NCBI GenBank assembly: GCA_963853835.1
Contig: OY970825.1
Span: 30,876,835-30,940,834 of the forward strand
Reading direction: 5' to 3'
DNA length: 64,000 bases
From: Calendula officinalis
Lineage: Eukaryota; Streptophyta; Magnoliopsida; Asterales; Asteraceae
Shown in pieces: positions 10,150 to 21,620 of the stretch. The position numbers and the translations under genes were made by a program. The notes under the pieces were generated by a model, which did no database searches, was not told where the DNA came from, and saw only the letters and a list, made by a program, of their open reading frames with translations. Numbering within the stretch: the stretch's first letter is position 1; each line of letters begins with the position of its first letter.

Positions 10150-12690
10150 AATGTTTATTATTTCATGTCTTCTTTGTTTCCCCTAAGGGTTTATGCAATG
10201 GGCGAGACACTTTTTGTAACGGATTTACTCATATCTATTAATCTTTTAGTGGCACAAATATATCAACTAGTAGGTTTTTACCTCGCGCGCTGCCGTGGGG
10301 TAATTTCATATAGTACCAAAAAAATTGTTTATTGATATTTGTATTATATAAAAAGTAATGTTTTATATTAAAAAGCAAAATATAGGTTCCAAGATATTTC
10401 TTTTCTAAGATACTTCTGATGACATAACTCTCAAATATATATACTAATTTTATATTAATACCATTTTGATACTAAAAAAATGCAGGTTTCAAAATATCCC
10501 GTAGGAGTAAAAAGAACTATGTAAAGAAACGGAGATTCATCCTCTTCTCGCAAAGCTAGTAGTTACCCTGAGATTAGTCAAGAAACCGGGTTGACCGGAA
10601 AAGTTTAAGTCTCGAAAGGATCAATAAGGCTAATAATTCACATTTCTTATTTAGACAATTATATTTTAAATTATTATTAAAGATAAAAAAAATTGCATTG
10701 GAATTAAAGATTAAATGAAAGTGATGACCTAGGACTTGAACCGCGCATCTGCATGGGGCAAAGCTACTAAATGTCCAAGAAAATTCACTGACCCACTACC
10801 TCGTATGTTATTTAACTCTTATATTTACTTTGTATAATAATGGAAATTCTTTTTTTAAAAACAGCCCAAAGTAAGTCAACAAAGACAGCTCGAGGTTAAA
10901 TTTTAAGGTGGCTGGCAGCCACTATTCACCCTCGATGCTAAATGTATTTTAGTAAGTAAATAAGTAAATAAATAAGTAAATATCAATAGTTTATGGGCCG
11001 AAGAGGATTTTGGGTTTACTTTCCAGCCCATGGCCCATAAACGCAGTTTAGAGTTGGGGCTCGACGGGCTGCTGAAATATATGTTTGAAGTTGGGCTCGT
11101 CTAAATAAATAGATGGCTGCTTGATAGTTCATTTGGGCTACTTAAAAAAAAAAAGTATTTGGGTTGGTAAATCATAAATTAAATCACAGAGAAAAAAAAT
11201 CAGTAGCATCAACAGATTACAAACTTTCTTTATATTTACATTCCTCGAGCCAAATTAACCAATAACACGAACCACCTTAGACTATACATATATTGGTTCC
11301 AGCCCACGTTATAACACAAGATTAATATGAACAAGCATACAATTATGTTACTCTCAAACTTATCATACAAAGTGATGAGATGCACTAAGGTGTTACTGAC
11401 AATCATGTTGGGTTTGAGTTAAAGGGTTCAAGTTGAAACGTTAGAATCAATTAACCTGAACCCGACATCTACTTTATAATTCCGGGTCAGAAAAATCACT
11501 CATAACCCGGACATATTTTAAATATGGCAACCAAAACCCGACCCACCTGACCCATATAACATAACAAATTGGTATGTCATGATTTAACAGGTCGGAAGCA
11601 TGTTGGTGAGTCAAAAATAAGAAAAATAAACTCAAATATAATAGTAATCTTAAGAAAATTGAAAGACCAGACAGCAATTCAGAGATCTTTTAGGTAGGAT
11701 TTAGGAAATTTTATAGTATTTATAACTTTTTTTAAAACAAATTATAAAATAAACAGGTTGGCAGTTTGACTCATTTAGTTACGTGTTGGATGGGCCAGCC
11801 TATTTTTTACCCGAATCCATTTAAGCTTAACCCAAACATCATAATTATTTTAATGTCGTGTTCGTGTTGGATTTCAGGTGGTATCAAAAATCGGTGCTTA
11901 AGAAAAAGTGAAAAACACACGCACCCAATCTTCATTATTATACTCATATCTCCTATAGAATTAATAAATTAAATAATCAATAATAGAGGTGTGGCCGGAT
12001 TTACGTACTCAACTGTAATACAAAATTTGGTTCATAGATTAACACATTTTTACATAGAACTATTAAAAATCTTCATGAGATAAAAACTTGAGATCGTGTT
12101 CACATGGTCGAATCTTTTTTCACAATAATCTAGGGTGAGATATAATAATATAATTAATAACAAATATGTGTATTAAAGCAACCGAGTCAAACAGGTGAGT
12201 CGACTCGTAGAGAAGTTCTGCAAATAGGACAACTCGCGTTCTTAATTAACCACTTGTCGACACACTCGGAATGATAACAATGGCAGCAAATTGGCAGCAC
12301 CTTTACTTTCTCCCCTTCTCCGAAAACCCCAAGACAAATACTGCATTCCGACGTCGTTTCAATACTCTCGGCCGACGAACTCTGCTGATGGTGAATGGTG
12401 ATCGGAAGGTTGTTGATCGTAGCAGAGTCAAGGCCTTGCGGCTGAGACGGCGGCGGCGAGCTCCGGGAGGATCGGGCATTAATACAACGGTCGTAGAGAA
12501 AGTAACAGACGGATATGATTATGAGGATGGAGAAGAGGATGGCGATGTAAAGAAGAGTGCTGCCTCGGATCTGGAAGTCGTGGTCGTCAAGTTCGTCGTC
12601 TTGCCAGTGGAATGTTTGAGAACTTTCGGTAGCCATTGTTGTGGCGGCGTAGGGGTGGGGTTGCGGCGGTGGCGGCGTCGTTATGGATGT
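10150..12690. repeat. Tandem segmental duplication, copy 2 (keeps the intact RING-H2 gene)
   Basis: This is the partner of 7085-9735. It has no Mutator-like insertion at the position equivalent to 7426-8410. It contains about 0.8 kb (10212-11030) with no match in copy 1, which is either an insertion here or a loss from copy 1; nothing in that stretch was recognised. The RING-H2 gene at its right end is intact. Confidence 0.8.
12187..12636 (-). CDS. ATL-family RING-H2 finger protein (putative E3 ubiquitin ligase)
   Basis: A single-exon protein of 149 residues is read from ATG at 12636. It has a short acidic N-terminus, one membrane segment at about residues 27-48 (TLLYIAILFSILIIISVCYF), a GLD motif at 68-70 typical of ATL proteins (GLDSATINNLP), and a RING-H2 domain. 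The ligands are Cys98, Cys101, Cys117, His119, His122, Cys125, Cys136 and Cys139, with Pro115 and Trp129 in the usual places. ATL proteins are membrane-anchored E3 ligases that pass ubiquitin from an E2 to targets, often in defence or stress responses; the substrate here is unknown. The frame extends upstream to 12744, but that part runs through a (TA)n tract that is more likely promoter, so the ATG at 12636 is preferred. Intronless structure is normal for the family. A broken tandem duplicate lies at 9336-9689. Confidence 0.93.
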   Translation of the reverse strand: MATESSQTFHWQDDELDDHDFQIRGSTLLYIAILFSILIIISVCYFLYDRCINARSSRSSPPPSQPQGLDSATINNLPITIHHQQSSSAESIETTSECSICLGVFGEGEKVKVLPICCHCYHSECVDKWLIKNASCPICRTSLRVDSPV

Positions 12691-12699
12691 GATGAGATG

Positions 12700-12717
12700 T
12701 ATATATATATATATAAA
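12700..12717 (-). promoter_or_regulatory. TATA-rich tract, likely core promoter of the RING-H2 gene
   Basis: A run of alternating TA ending in TATAAAGG on the plus strand lies about 65-80 bases upstream of the chosen ATG on the minus strand. The position fits a TATA box, with a short leader to the start codon. Confidence 0.45.
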
Positions 12718-12868
12718 GGTTTGGAGATGAGGGAAGGAAGTCAAGGAACTACTTGGGAAAAGGGAAGAGATTGTGTTATTTTAGGGAAGTATCCTTATTC
12801 TTTTTTTCTTACTTTTAATATATTAAGGAATAAAAATTATTTATATAATTATTATACTGTATAACATA

Positions 12869-13855
12869 CTACCCCGTATCAAAATAAGTAATACACTTTT
12901 TATTATGGGCGAAACAAAATAAGTGACACACTTTTAAAACTTATCTTATTTGGTAAAAAGTGAGATCTTTTATCCACTAACTATTATGACTTTAATAAAG
13001 TGAAATTATTCATTTATCCTTACTTTTAGTTTTAAACATCATTAATATCAATTTATTCAAAATAAGTGTGACTCACTCTCCACTAACTATCTATTTTAGT
13101 ACTTCCTCCGATTCAAAATAAGTGCTACACTTTCCATAAATGGTTGATTCAAAATAAGTGCTACACTTTCCATAAATAACAAAAAATAGTAGGACCCACA
13201 CCCACTAACTATCTACTTTAACAAAGTGAAATGACTCATTTACCCTTACTTTTTACTTTTAAACATCATTAACCCCACTTTATTCAAAAGTGTGTGACCC
13301 ATTATCCACTAATCATTCAATTAATCTAATTTAACCATCATTACACTATTTTGCTTCAAAAACCGTGAAAGTAGAAGTGTAGCACTTATTTTGAATCGGA
13401 GGAAGTATATCTTTTAATCTTTTGCCTAAAAAACTTTGTTTTTCCAAATATATCACTTAAATTTATAATCTATTTATTTACATGATTTTCATATGTAAAG
13501 TTATATTATATGTACATTAACTTAAAAAACAATTATATATCTATTTATTTACATGATTTTCATATGTAAAGTTTATAATAAAAAAATGTTAAATCTAAAT
13601 TTATAATTACATCCGATCATTTTTTCAAAAAAAAAAAGATCTTTTTTTTTTTCAAAAAAAATTCAAATTTTACAAGACTTTTACAAAAAAAAAAAAAACA
13701 AAACTCGCAATAAGGCGCGCCTTACGCCGCCTTATCACGTTTTTTTTCCGCCACGTCTTATACTGCCACCATGGACTGTTTCGTAAAGGCGGAGTCGCGC
13801 CTCACGCCGCAACGACGCATTTTTTGGAACCTTGCTTATTTTGATACAGAAGTAG
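12869..13855. mobile_element. Stowaway-like (Tc1/mariner) MITE, interrupted by another
   Basis: The inverted ends are CTACCCCGTATCAAAATAAG on the left and its near reverse complement (CTTATTTTGATACAGAAGTAG) on the right. TA flanks both sides (12867-12868 and 13856-13857). A second Stowaway-like MITE sits inside at 13102-13405. The right part holds a GC-rich patch at 13713-13830 with the perfect 14-base palindrome TAAGGCGCGCCTTA. Confidence 0.65.
13102..13405. mobile_element. Stowaway-like MITE (nested)
   Basis: This 304-base element starts CTTCCTCCGATTCAAAATAAG and ends with the reverse complement, flanked by TA at 13100-13101 and 13406-13407. The near-repeat 'gattcaaaataagtgctacactttccataaa' also appears twice at its left end. 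It is inserted in the larger MITE 12869-13855. Confidence 0.8.
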
Positions 13856-13871
13856 TATAAATTATAGGGTG

Positions 13872-14161
13872 TGTTAGGACTTATTTAGATTGTAAGTAAT
13901 AGTCTAGGGGGCAAGATTGCCAACATTGTATAGTTGCTTGATTAGTCTTAGGATTAATTAGGGAATTAAGACTATGCTATATAAACCAAATTGTAATCCT
14001 TAATTCCCAACTTTTGCCATTAATCAAATCATTATCCAAAGCAAAAGCTCTTCCTTCTCTCTACTCTCTCTCTAAAACCCTAACCTTGTTCTTCAAGTTT
14101 TTTCACTAAAATCACCATCTAAACTTAAGTAATGGATTGATTGCTTGTTTGATTATCTATA
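13872..14161 (+). mobile_element. Solo LTR of a Sirevirus-type copia element
   Basis: The 290-base segment resembles the 293-base LTR at 16449-16741 throughout: TGTTAGG start, 'aatagtctaggggg', 'aacattgtata', a TATAAA promoter box followed by 'ccttaattcc', a CT-rich leader, and 'ggattgatt' near the end. It is flanked by GGGTG at 13867-13871 and 14162-14166, the 5-bp target duplication expected of a copia insertion. No internal region follows, so recombination between two LTRs probably removed it. Confidence 0.8.
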
Positions 14162-14246
14162 GGGTGTGGTACTAAATTTCTGTGATGTAGATATTATTAT
14201 TCATTAAAATTATAAGACAAGTTTACAGATATTTTTGTTTACATAT

Positions 14247-14695
14247 GAGTTAATTACGCGCATGGTCCTTTAACTTTATACCAAATTTCACCAATGGTCC
14301 TTTAGTTTCAAAAATTACACCGATGGTCCTTATTTTTGAAACTTATTTCACCGATAGTCCTTTAGGCTTAACGGTGTTAAATTTTTCTGTTAAATCTCCC
14401 ATGTGAGATGCACATGAGGGCATTGTAGTCTTTTCCCATTTCACTTTTTGCAAAAAAAATTAAAAAACAAGTTTATTTACAACTTTTAAGGCAAAAAGTA
14501 CCACACCACTTGCACACACCCACACCCATGTGCATCTCACATGCGAGACTTAACAGAAAAATTTAACACCGTTAAGCCTAAAGGACTATCGGTGAAATAA
14601 GTTTAAAAAAAAGGACCATCGGTGTAATTTTTGAAACTAAAGGACCATTGGTGAAATTTGGTATAAAGTTAAAGGACCATTCGCGTAATTAACTC
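14247..14695. mobile_element. Mutator-like MITE with long terminal inverted repeats
   Basis: This 449-base element has inverted arms of about 180 bases. The left arm starts GAGTTAATTACGCG and contains 'atggtcctttaacttta'; the right arm is its reverse complement and ends CGCGTAATTAACTC. A perfect 9-base duplication TTTACATAT flanks it (14238-14246 and 14696-14704). Nine-base duplications and long TIRs point to the Mutator superfamily. There is no coding capacity. Confidence 0.85.
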
Positions 14696-14704
14696 TTTAC
14701 ATAT

Positions 14705-15480
14705 AAAATAAAGACATCATTAATTTATTCAGTTTATAAATAGTTATATTCTAACTAATTTTCATGTCAGAAAATTATTATACATCATTTTATTGTGATT
14801 ATTATAAAATAAGTTTACATTAATACTTTTAACCACTCAAATTTTAAAAAAAAGACAAACGAATACTTTATTGCACAATAATCATATGACAGGCCATAGA
14901 GATGAATCGGATTCAGAACCAACTCAGATAGACTTGGACCTGAAATATTTAAGACTCAGTTTCACTAGATTAGTAGATAAAGAACAGAAAACTGATAACC
15001 GAACCGTTTTACATAATCTAGTTCCACTTTGATTATGTGTTCAACTCTGGTAATTAAATCGGATATATACCTTGATTGGAACCGAAATAGTAATATGAGC
15101 TGGATTTGAATGTTTGCTTCATATTTACTAGTTTATACCTTATAAATTTATAAGGAATAATAATGTATTTTTTCTTATCAGAAACATAACAGAATATGTT
15201 AAGTATTACAAATTAATATGTACAATAGAGGAAGTAAAAACTAAAAAAAAAAGAATATGATAATGACAGCCCTTAGGGCTGTTAATAACAAGGCAAAACT
15301 AATATAAAAACCGCTCACTGAATTTTAGGAACACTACTTTATCAATGAATGTACACGCGTTTTATGCATGTTAGAGACAGCCCTAAAGGTTGTTATTAAT
15401 AAAACCCAAAAAAAAAAAAACCATACATGAAAGAAAGGTTTTGCATGCACACACGATGATAAAAGACAAAATGGTATATA
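14705..15480. other. Intergenic, with short palindromic repeats
   Basis: AT-rich sequence without a recognised gene. A near-perfect palindrome ACAGCCCTTAGGGCTGT at 15266-15282 is followed about 110 bases later by a related copy (GACAGCCCTAAAGGTTGT, 15376). This could be the remains of a small element. Confidence 0.4.
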
Positions 15481-15751
15481 CTCCCTCCGTCCCACATAAA
15501 ACTTCTCATCTCACTTTGACAGAAGTTTTAATGTGATAGTTAGTGATGAGGTCATTAGTAATAATTTTGATTAAAATATAAGATTGGTTTGGAGAGGGAA
15601 AAATAGTTAGTGGATAGTTAATTGTGGGACCCTTAATAATAATACTATTATTTGATTATGTGGAGCCCATAAAATATTGTAAGAAATGAGAAGTTTTTTG
15701 TAGGACAAAAATTTAAGGTGAAATTAGAAGTTTTTTGTGGGATGGAGGGAG
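15481..15751. mobile_element. Stowaway MITE
   Basis: The 271-base element begins CTCCCTCCGTCCCACA and ends TGTGGGATGGAGGGAG, the classic Stowaway termini, with TA on both sides (15479-15480 and 15752-15753). It is non-coding. Confidence 0.9.
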
Positions 15752-15753
15752 TA

Positions 15754-16448
15754 ACATGTTGAAATTTGTAACCTGATTCTGATCGAAAAAGAAGCTCGCT
15801 ACCGGGCCTTCCATGCATGAGTATATTTTAAAATTAAATTAGAGTTATATTAATTAGGGTTATAATAAAAGTTAATTATATTTCGGTTCCGGGTCTTAGA
15901 CCGATTTGTTCTATACCGGATATACAGTTTCAAGTAAAAGTTGGACTCGATATCTAAACGAATTTTTATTAATGTGATTCCATTCAGTTCACGTTCGGAT
16001 CGAGTTCAGTTGGGTTCGTATTCAAAATTTTGCTTTGATCCCTAACCAACATAGTATCAAATAGGTAATTAAATTTCAGTTACCGCCTCTAACTTATATA
16101 CGAAGTATATGATACTACAAAATTTAAAGACTTAATAAGTTAATATCAGGTGCAAACTCATATTGCATTAAACATAGTATTTTAGAAAAATCGCTTTTTG
16201 AACAAACCTAAAAACTTCTTATAGATTTGTTTGATAAGTCTAGTTTATTTCGGTACGTGTTGGTTTTATGATTTTAAGAAGATAGTAATTGGGATTTTGA
16301 TTACATAATTTAAATATCAGTTATATTATTTTGTAACTTTTGTGTTTAGAAACGCATTAATTCTTTTCTGAATAAAAAATAATAATAGTTATGTCACATC
16401 TCATATGATTTTTTTATGTAAAGCGATCTCAACTTTAATGATTTAATC
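15754..16448. other. Intergenic, nothing recognised
   Basis: AT-rich sequence between the Stowaway MITE and the first base of LTR element A. No gene or repeat was recognised. Confidence 0.5.
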
Positions 16449-16741
16449 TGTTAGGTCTTAAAATGTTGTAATTAATAGTCTAGGAGGTATCTAGTAACAT
16501 TGTATATTAGTTTAGTTAGTTAATTATGTTTAATTAATGGAATTAAGGTGATGGTATAAAAGCCAAGATGTAAACCTTAATTCCTCACTTTTGTAATTAA
16601 TCAATTACATTTCAGCAATTGTCTCTCTACCTTCTCTCTTCTTTCTCTCACTAAAAGCCCTAATCCTCCATCTTCAAGTTTCTTCCAAAATCACCATATT
16701 TGATCAAGTAAAGGATTGATTGTGTTGTTTTAAGCATTTCA
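16449..16741 (+). repeat. 5' LTR of element A
   Basis: The 293-base repeat starts TGTTAGG and ends TTTCA. It holds a promoter-like TATAAAA at 16555-16561 followed by a CT-rich leader (ctctctacc...ttctctcac). Its first 131 bases recur at 50010-50140. The five bases before it are TAATC; the matching duplication is lost because the 3' LTR is truncated. Confidence 0.9.
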
Positions 16742-16743
16742 AT

Positions 16744-16755
16744 TGGTATCAGAGC
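16744..16755 (+). promoter_or_regulatory. Primer-binding site of element A
   Basis: TGGTATCAGAGC, complementary to the 3' end of plant initiator methionine tRNA, follows the LTR after two bases. It primes minus-strand DNA synthesis. Confidence 0.92.
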
Positions 16756-17196
16756 TTAAATTCACTCTGAATACGATCCATATCCATTGCTTGCTGTCCA
16801 AATCAGAAGATCAAAAGGGTTTATCAAGTTTTTGAAGAAAAAAGGGGTCAAAAATCAAAGAACGGATTTGAGGTATTAATACGTGTTCTTATGGGTTAAA
16901 TAGCTTCATATTGTTATTATATTAAGCTTAGAATCGATTTACGTTCAAATCGAATCCATTTTGATGAAGAAATCATGATTTTGAGTAAACACCATTAAAG
17001 CTTCAAAAACCTTCAAAATTCAAATTTTCTATTAGATCTAGGTTGTTTTTAGTGAATATTGTTGAAATGGATTGAAGGAAAACGTTTTTGGGTCAGTTTG
17101 CAAAAAGAAACATCGATTTTGGTTAAGAAACGAGCGTTCTAGGATCAATTTAGTGAAATTTGTTGGCTGTTCGGAATTGTTCTGCTCAAGAACGAC

Positions 17197-17600
17197 GCTA
17201 CTGTTCTCGGCCCGCGAACAGTAACCTCTTCAGCCCGAACTCATCTAACACTTCGGCCCGAACATATTGAACTGTTTGGCCGGAACTTCTTCCAAAGTCT
17301 TCGACCCGGACAATCTAAAGTGTTCAACCCGAACTCTCTGTTATCTTCGGCCCGAACATATTACACAGTCTTCGACCCGAACACTACACAGTCTTCGGCC
17401 CGAACACCACAAAGTCTTCGACCCGAACACTATCAACTCTTCGACCCGAACACCACAAAGTCTTCGACCCGAACACTATCAACTCTTCGACCCGAACACC
17501 ACAAAGTCTTCGACCCGAACACCACAAAATCTTCGGCCTGAACACTTGGCAAATCTTCGGCCCGAACACTTTACAACTCTTCGGCCCGAGAACTTTCAAC
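17197..17600 (+). repeat. Array of palindromic CTTCGGCCCGAAC repeats before gag
   Basis: About 17 copies of a 13-base motif (CTTCGGCCCGAAC or CTTCGACCCGAAC, with variants) are spaced 22-25 bases apart. Each copy is nearly palindromic (TTCGG-C-CCGAA). The array is open in frame (17267-17635), but the peptide is repetitive and not a recognised protein. The same motif recurs before the third ORF (43482-43690), and degenerate copies lie at about 33200-33260. Confidence 0.85.
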
Positions 17601-17650
17601 CATCACTTCAAATTTTTTTCCCGTCGTGTTCTTAACCTTACCACTGAAAA

Positions 17651-19739
17651 ATGACTTCCAAGGACGCCTTGTCCATTGGATCGGATACAAAACCACCTGT
17701 TCTCTACCGAGGAGAATATGGCCAATGGAAGAAACGGTTCTTCCATTTTATCATGAGTCAACATGCCGGTCCAGATATCCTTGACTCCCTTCAAACCGGA
17801 CCAGCAAAGTTCTACCTTGCTGTAGTAGCAACCCCAAACTCTCAACCAACGGTAACTGGTGGTGTAATTGAAATTCCCCCATCGGAATACACCCAAGAGC
17901 AGAAGGATAGGGCTAGAGCTTACGTGTACGCACACTCTTATATGCTACAGGGCCATACGAATGAAATTTAAAGCAACCTTGATAGTTCAAGCACGGGTAA
18001 AGAGCTCTGGGATGAGATCCAAAAGCAGATGGAAGGTACTGACCTGGGTAATAAAGCTAAGATGGTATCCACCCTAAACACCTACGGTCAATTTAAAGCT
18101 ACCCCGGGAGAAGAATTGGAGCAAACCTACCACAGATTCTGCAACATGCTCAATGATCTCAGAAAGAACAATCTAAACAAAGGGAAACTTGAAATTAACA
18201 TCAAATTTATTCAATCCCTACTACCGGAATGGGAGATGTTTGGCAACAGTGCGATGCAGCACAAGGACTTAAGCCTCATAGACGTTCATGAATTATATGA
18301 GTACCTACATCAAAATGAACCTATGGTGAAAGGAACCGCAAAATCAAGGCAAGAAAATGCTGACACACTTGCATTGTTGGCCAAACAAAACCAAGCTCTC
18401 AACAAAGGTATCAATGAAGCACTGATTGCAGCTCAATCAAAAGAAGTGGTAAAAGATGAACCAGAGACTCTGATCCCTGCGAGGACAAATGATGAAATTG
18501 AGTCGGTTCGTCAAGCTTTAGTTCTAATTTCAAGCTATAACAACAAGTACTACAACAAGCCAACAAACAACAACCTCAGATCATCCTCAAACTTCAAATT
18601 CAATTCCTCTTCGCAAACCCCTAACAACAAATCTTCATCTTCCTCTACTGAGCCACCGAAGAAATGCTACAACTGTGGTATGACGGGACACTTTGCTAAA
18701 GAATGCAAGAAGCCTAAGGTGAAAGACTCTGAATACTTCAAGAGGAAAATGCTCATGGCTAAGCAAGTTGAAAATGGCAAGGTCCTACTGGCTGAGGACC
18801 AACAGTGGTTGGAAGACTCAGATGATCAAGAGGAAGAGGAATGCACTGCCAGCCTGGCTCTTATGGCAAGATCAAACGAACTAAGAGCTGAGCATACCTG
18901 AGAATGATGAAAATGAGGTACACTCTTCTTCTTTTGACTCTTTACTATCTGACTCAGACATTTATGAATCGGAGAATTCCTTGTTTAATGAAAACTTTTT
19001 CTTAAAATTGATGAGAAATCGCATTTGACAAAACAAATTACTGGTTTGGAATCTGAAAAAGCACAACTCTTATATGATTTGAGTGAGTTAAGATCAATGT
19101 TCTCTTCAAATAACTCAAGTAAACAAGGAATTACAAACTCAGTTGTCTAAATTTCAAATTCCTGAATTACAAAAGAGTCTACAAAAACAAGTTAACACAA
19201 CCAATGAATCAAATGCACAAATCTCAAACTTAAAGGCAGAAAATTTAACCTTTCGTCTTCAACTTGAAACTCTTGTTCCTCAAGTCAATCAAAATAACCT
19301 TTCAAATCAAAAAACACAAGAGTTACAACAACAGTTGTCATCCTTTCATGTTGCTCACATCAGTGAGGTCAATCGACTAAATCAAATTATTAATGCAAAA
19401 AACCTTGAAATTTCGAACCTGAAAACCATGAAAACGGTACTGTCAAGTGACAAAGACGACTCCAAGCAGCTGATCAACGACTTGGCGAATCAATTACATC
19501 GAGAGCAAACATGGATGAAGTCTGCAGACATCAAGATGAAAGACTACCAAGATCAGTTGAACTCGGCTGACATCCAAAATTCAAAAATTGAATGAACAAA
19601 TCACAAACATAACAAACAGTTTTAAAAAGGAAGTCGATGAACAATCAGCGACCATACACAGTCTTACTGCAAGAAAAGAAAATGCTTAGGAACATATCTC
19701 TAAACTAGAGCAAACGATCATCAAAGCTGGTCACACATC
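17651..19739 (+). pseudogene. gag: Element A gag, N-terminal and middle part (disrupted)
   Basis: Gag builds the virus-like particle that packages element RNA. The frame starts at ATG 17651 (MTSKDALSIG), has the copia gag domain (YRGEYGQWKKRF...), and a CCHC zinc knuckle at about 18665 (CYNCGMTGHFAKEC). An acidic stretch follows, then a coiled-coil-like segment (about 19143-19595, LQKQVNTTNE...LKAENL), as in the long gags of Sireviruses. An in-frame TAA lies at 17969-17971, a frameshift near 18895, and further shifts around 19000 and 19595. The gag is then split by the gypsy insertion at 19745, and resumes at 27923. Confidence 0.88.
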
Positions 19740-19744
19740 ACAAA

Positions 19745-21401
19745 TGTAGCGACCCGAATTTTTGTAAATAAATAAATTGTACAAAAATATGTTAAATAAG
19801 GATAAATCGTTTAAAGAATGTAGGAATTGGTTTCGTGTCATTTGGACACCGTACGAGAAAGTTATGGGCGAAACCGGGTCGAGCCAAAGATCAAAAACTG
19901 CAGCCTGTGCTACGTGTGAAGTTCACGGCGTGAACTTAGTTCGCGATCGTGATGTCGGGGCAGCGATTTTGGCAGTCTGGCGCGAAGTAGTTCCCGATCA
20001 CTTATAGATCGCGAAGTTCGCGTATTCAGCAGAGTTCACGACGCGAACTTGATGGCGATCGTGAACTCCATTTCGACACCAGCATTAAAGTCGGGAATTT
20101 TCATTTATTACACCCTAAAACCCTAGTTTTTCCCTCTCATTGTGTGTGAACGATTTCTGAGTGAAAGGGGACGTTTGGAGCTCAATCTTCATCAAATCTT
20201 TGTGATTCTTGCTCCTTATTGAAGAACAAAGGTAAATCTTCAATCCTCTTGTGTTATAAGTCTTAGATTTAAGTATGGAAGCTTGAATCATAAACCCTAG
20301 TTATGGATTGTTTCATGAATGGATAAATGGAAGTAATATAACTTAGATCTATGGTATTTTAACAAGGAAAACGTGGTCATGTTATGGATACACGAAAATG
20401 TGGTGATTTGTGAATTTAGGGTTTGGTAACTTTGGGGAAAATGGTGCTAGTAGTTGACTAGCCATGGATTACGTAGTTAGTATAGATGATTAATGCAAAC
20501 CATTGTATTGGTTTTGATAATAGGTTATCGGTTGGAAGATTTGAGGCATTCAAATCTTGAGAAGTGATATTGGCGTTTAAGGAACACGACAATTGGTTAA
20601 GCTTGGCTAAGGTGAGTACATGTGAACTTTCAAAACTGAGTACATAGTTAGTAAATGCTTTATGACTAAATGTTTTTATCGAGTCTTTAAGTAATTTAGT
20701 TATTTATGTGATTTATGATGAATTGCTTACATGATGATGAAATGATTAATTGAATGAGAAATGATGGAGCTATAGGCTCATAATGATAAGAGAAAAGTGA
20801 TGATGATGATGATGTTGTCCCTAGGGCCGTAGTAGATTGGAGGCATTCTGGATTACGGTACCTTTAGGTTAGTGGTAGATTGGAGGCATTCCGATTACCC
20901 AATACCTAAGAGTCCCGATAGATTGGAGGCATTCCGGTTACCGTGGATATGATGGTCTTGATAGATTGGAGGCATTCCGATTATCTTGACATTGACCAAA
21001 TGATGAAAGTAATGAAGTGACCCAAACGAACCTAGTAATATTATTTTAAGTTTAAATGATATTATTTGACTAGTTGTTTATCGGGTCTAAAACCCATGTA
21101 TCTCACGAGGCAATTTTGTCTCACGTACTATGTTTGTGTTTTTGCTATGTACTCAGGTTCGGGATCGAAGATCTAGGAGGCCCGTTTAGAAGAGGCCTTG
21201 TTGAGATTAGCTCGGTGTTGATGATTAGAGTCCTTATCCTATGGTTAAGATATAATTTGTAACACCGTTTTTGTAAACTCTGATAATCTCAAACAGGAAA
21301 CCTTTTCGTTTTTGTAAAACCGGCATTTGATGTTGATACAATATTATGTATTTTTGGATTAAATGATATTTAAATGTTGTTTTGAAAATTGAGGTGTTAC
21401 A
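19745..21401 (+). repeat. 5' LTR of the gypsy element
   Basis: The 1,657-base LTR starts TGTAGCGACCCG and ends GTGTTACA. It contains a GC-richer part at about 19900-20080 with repeated 'gttcgcg/gcgaac' words, a (GAT)n run near 20796, and four copies of 'tagattggaggcattc' at about 20832-20980. Confidence 0.95.
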
Positions 21402-21404
21402 ACT

Positions 21405-21416
21405 TGGTATCAGAGC
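21405..21416 (+). promoter_or_regulatory. Primer-binding site of the gypsy element
   Basis: TGGTATCAGAGC follows the 5' LTR after three bases and is complementary to initiator methionine tRNA. Confidence 0.92.
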
Positions 21417-21620
21417 TATAGTTTAAGTGAACTAGGTTGAGTTGACCATCCTAGACTTAAACTGAGCTAGTAGGACCGTAGGTTCCATAGGATACTTATG
21501 AAATGGCTATTGAGACCTTAAATGTAGGTTCGATAGGGTTGACCTTAAGGGAATAGGTCATGTTGGTAGTGGAACGGTCAATGCCACCGTTACTTTGATA
21601 AATTGACTTCTAAATGATTG

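Noticed and set aside
12271..12864. Plus-strand open frame of 197 codons
   Set aside because: It is antisense to the RING-H2 gene, which has a clear domain on the minus strand; Arg-rich repetitive product.
17267..17635. CRISPR-like array or repeat protein at the CTTCGACCCGAAC repeats
   Set aside because: The genome is a plant nucleus, spacers are nearly uniform and short, and the repeats lie in a retrotransposon leader. The repetitive peptide is not a recognised protein.
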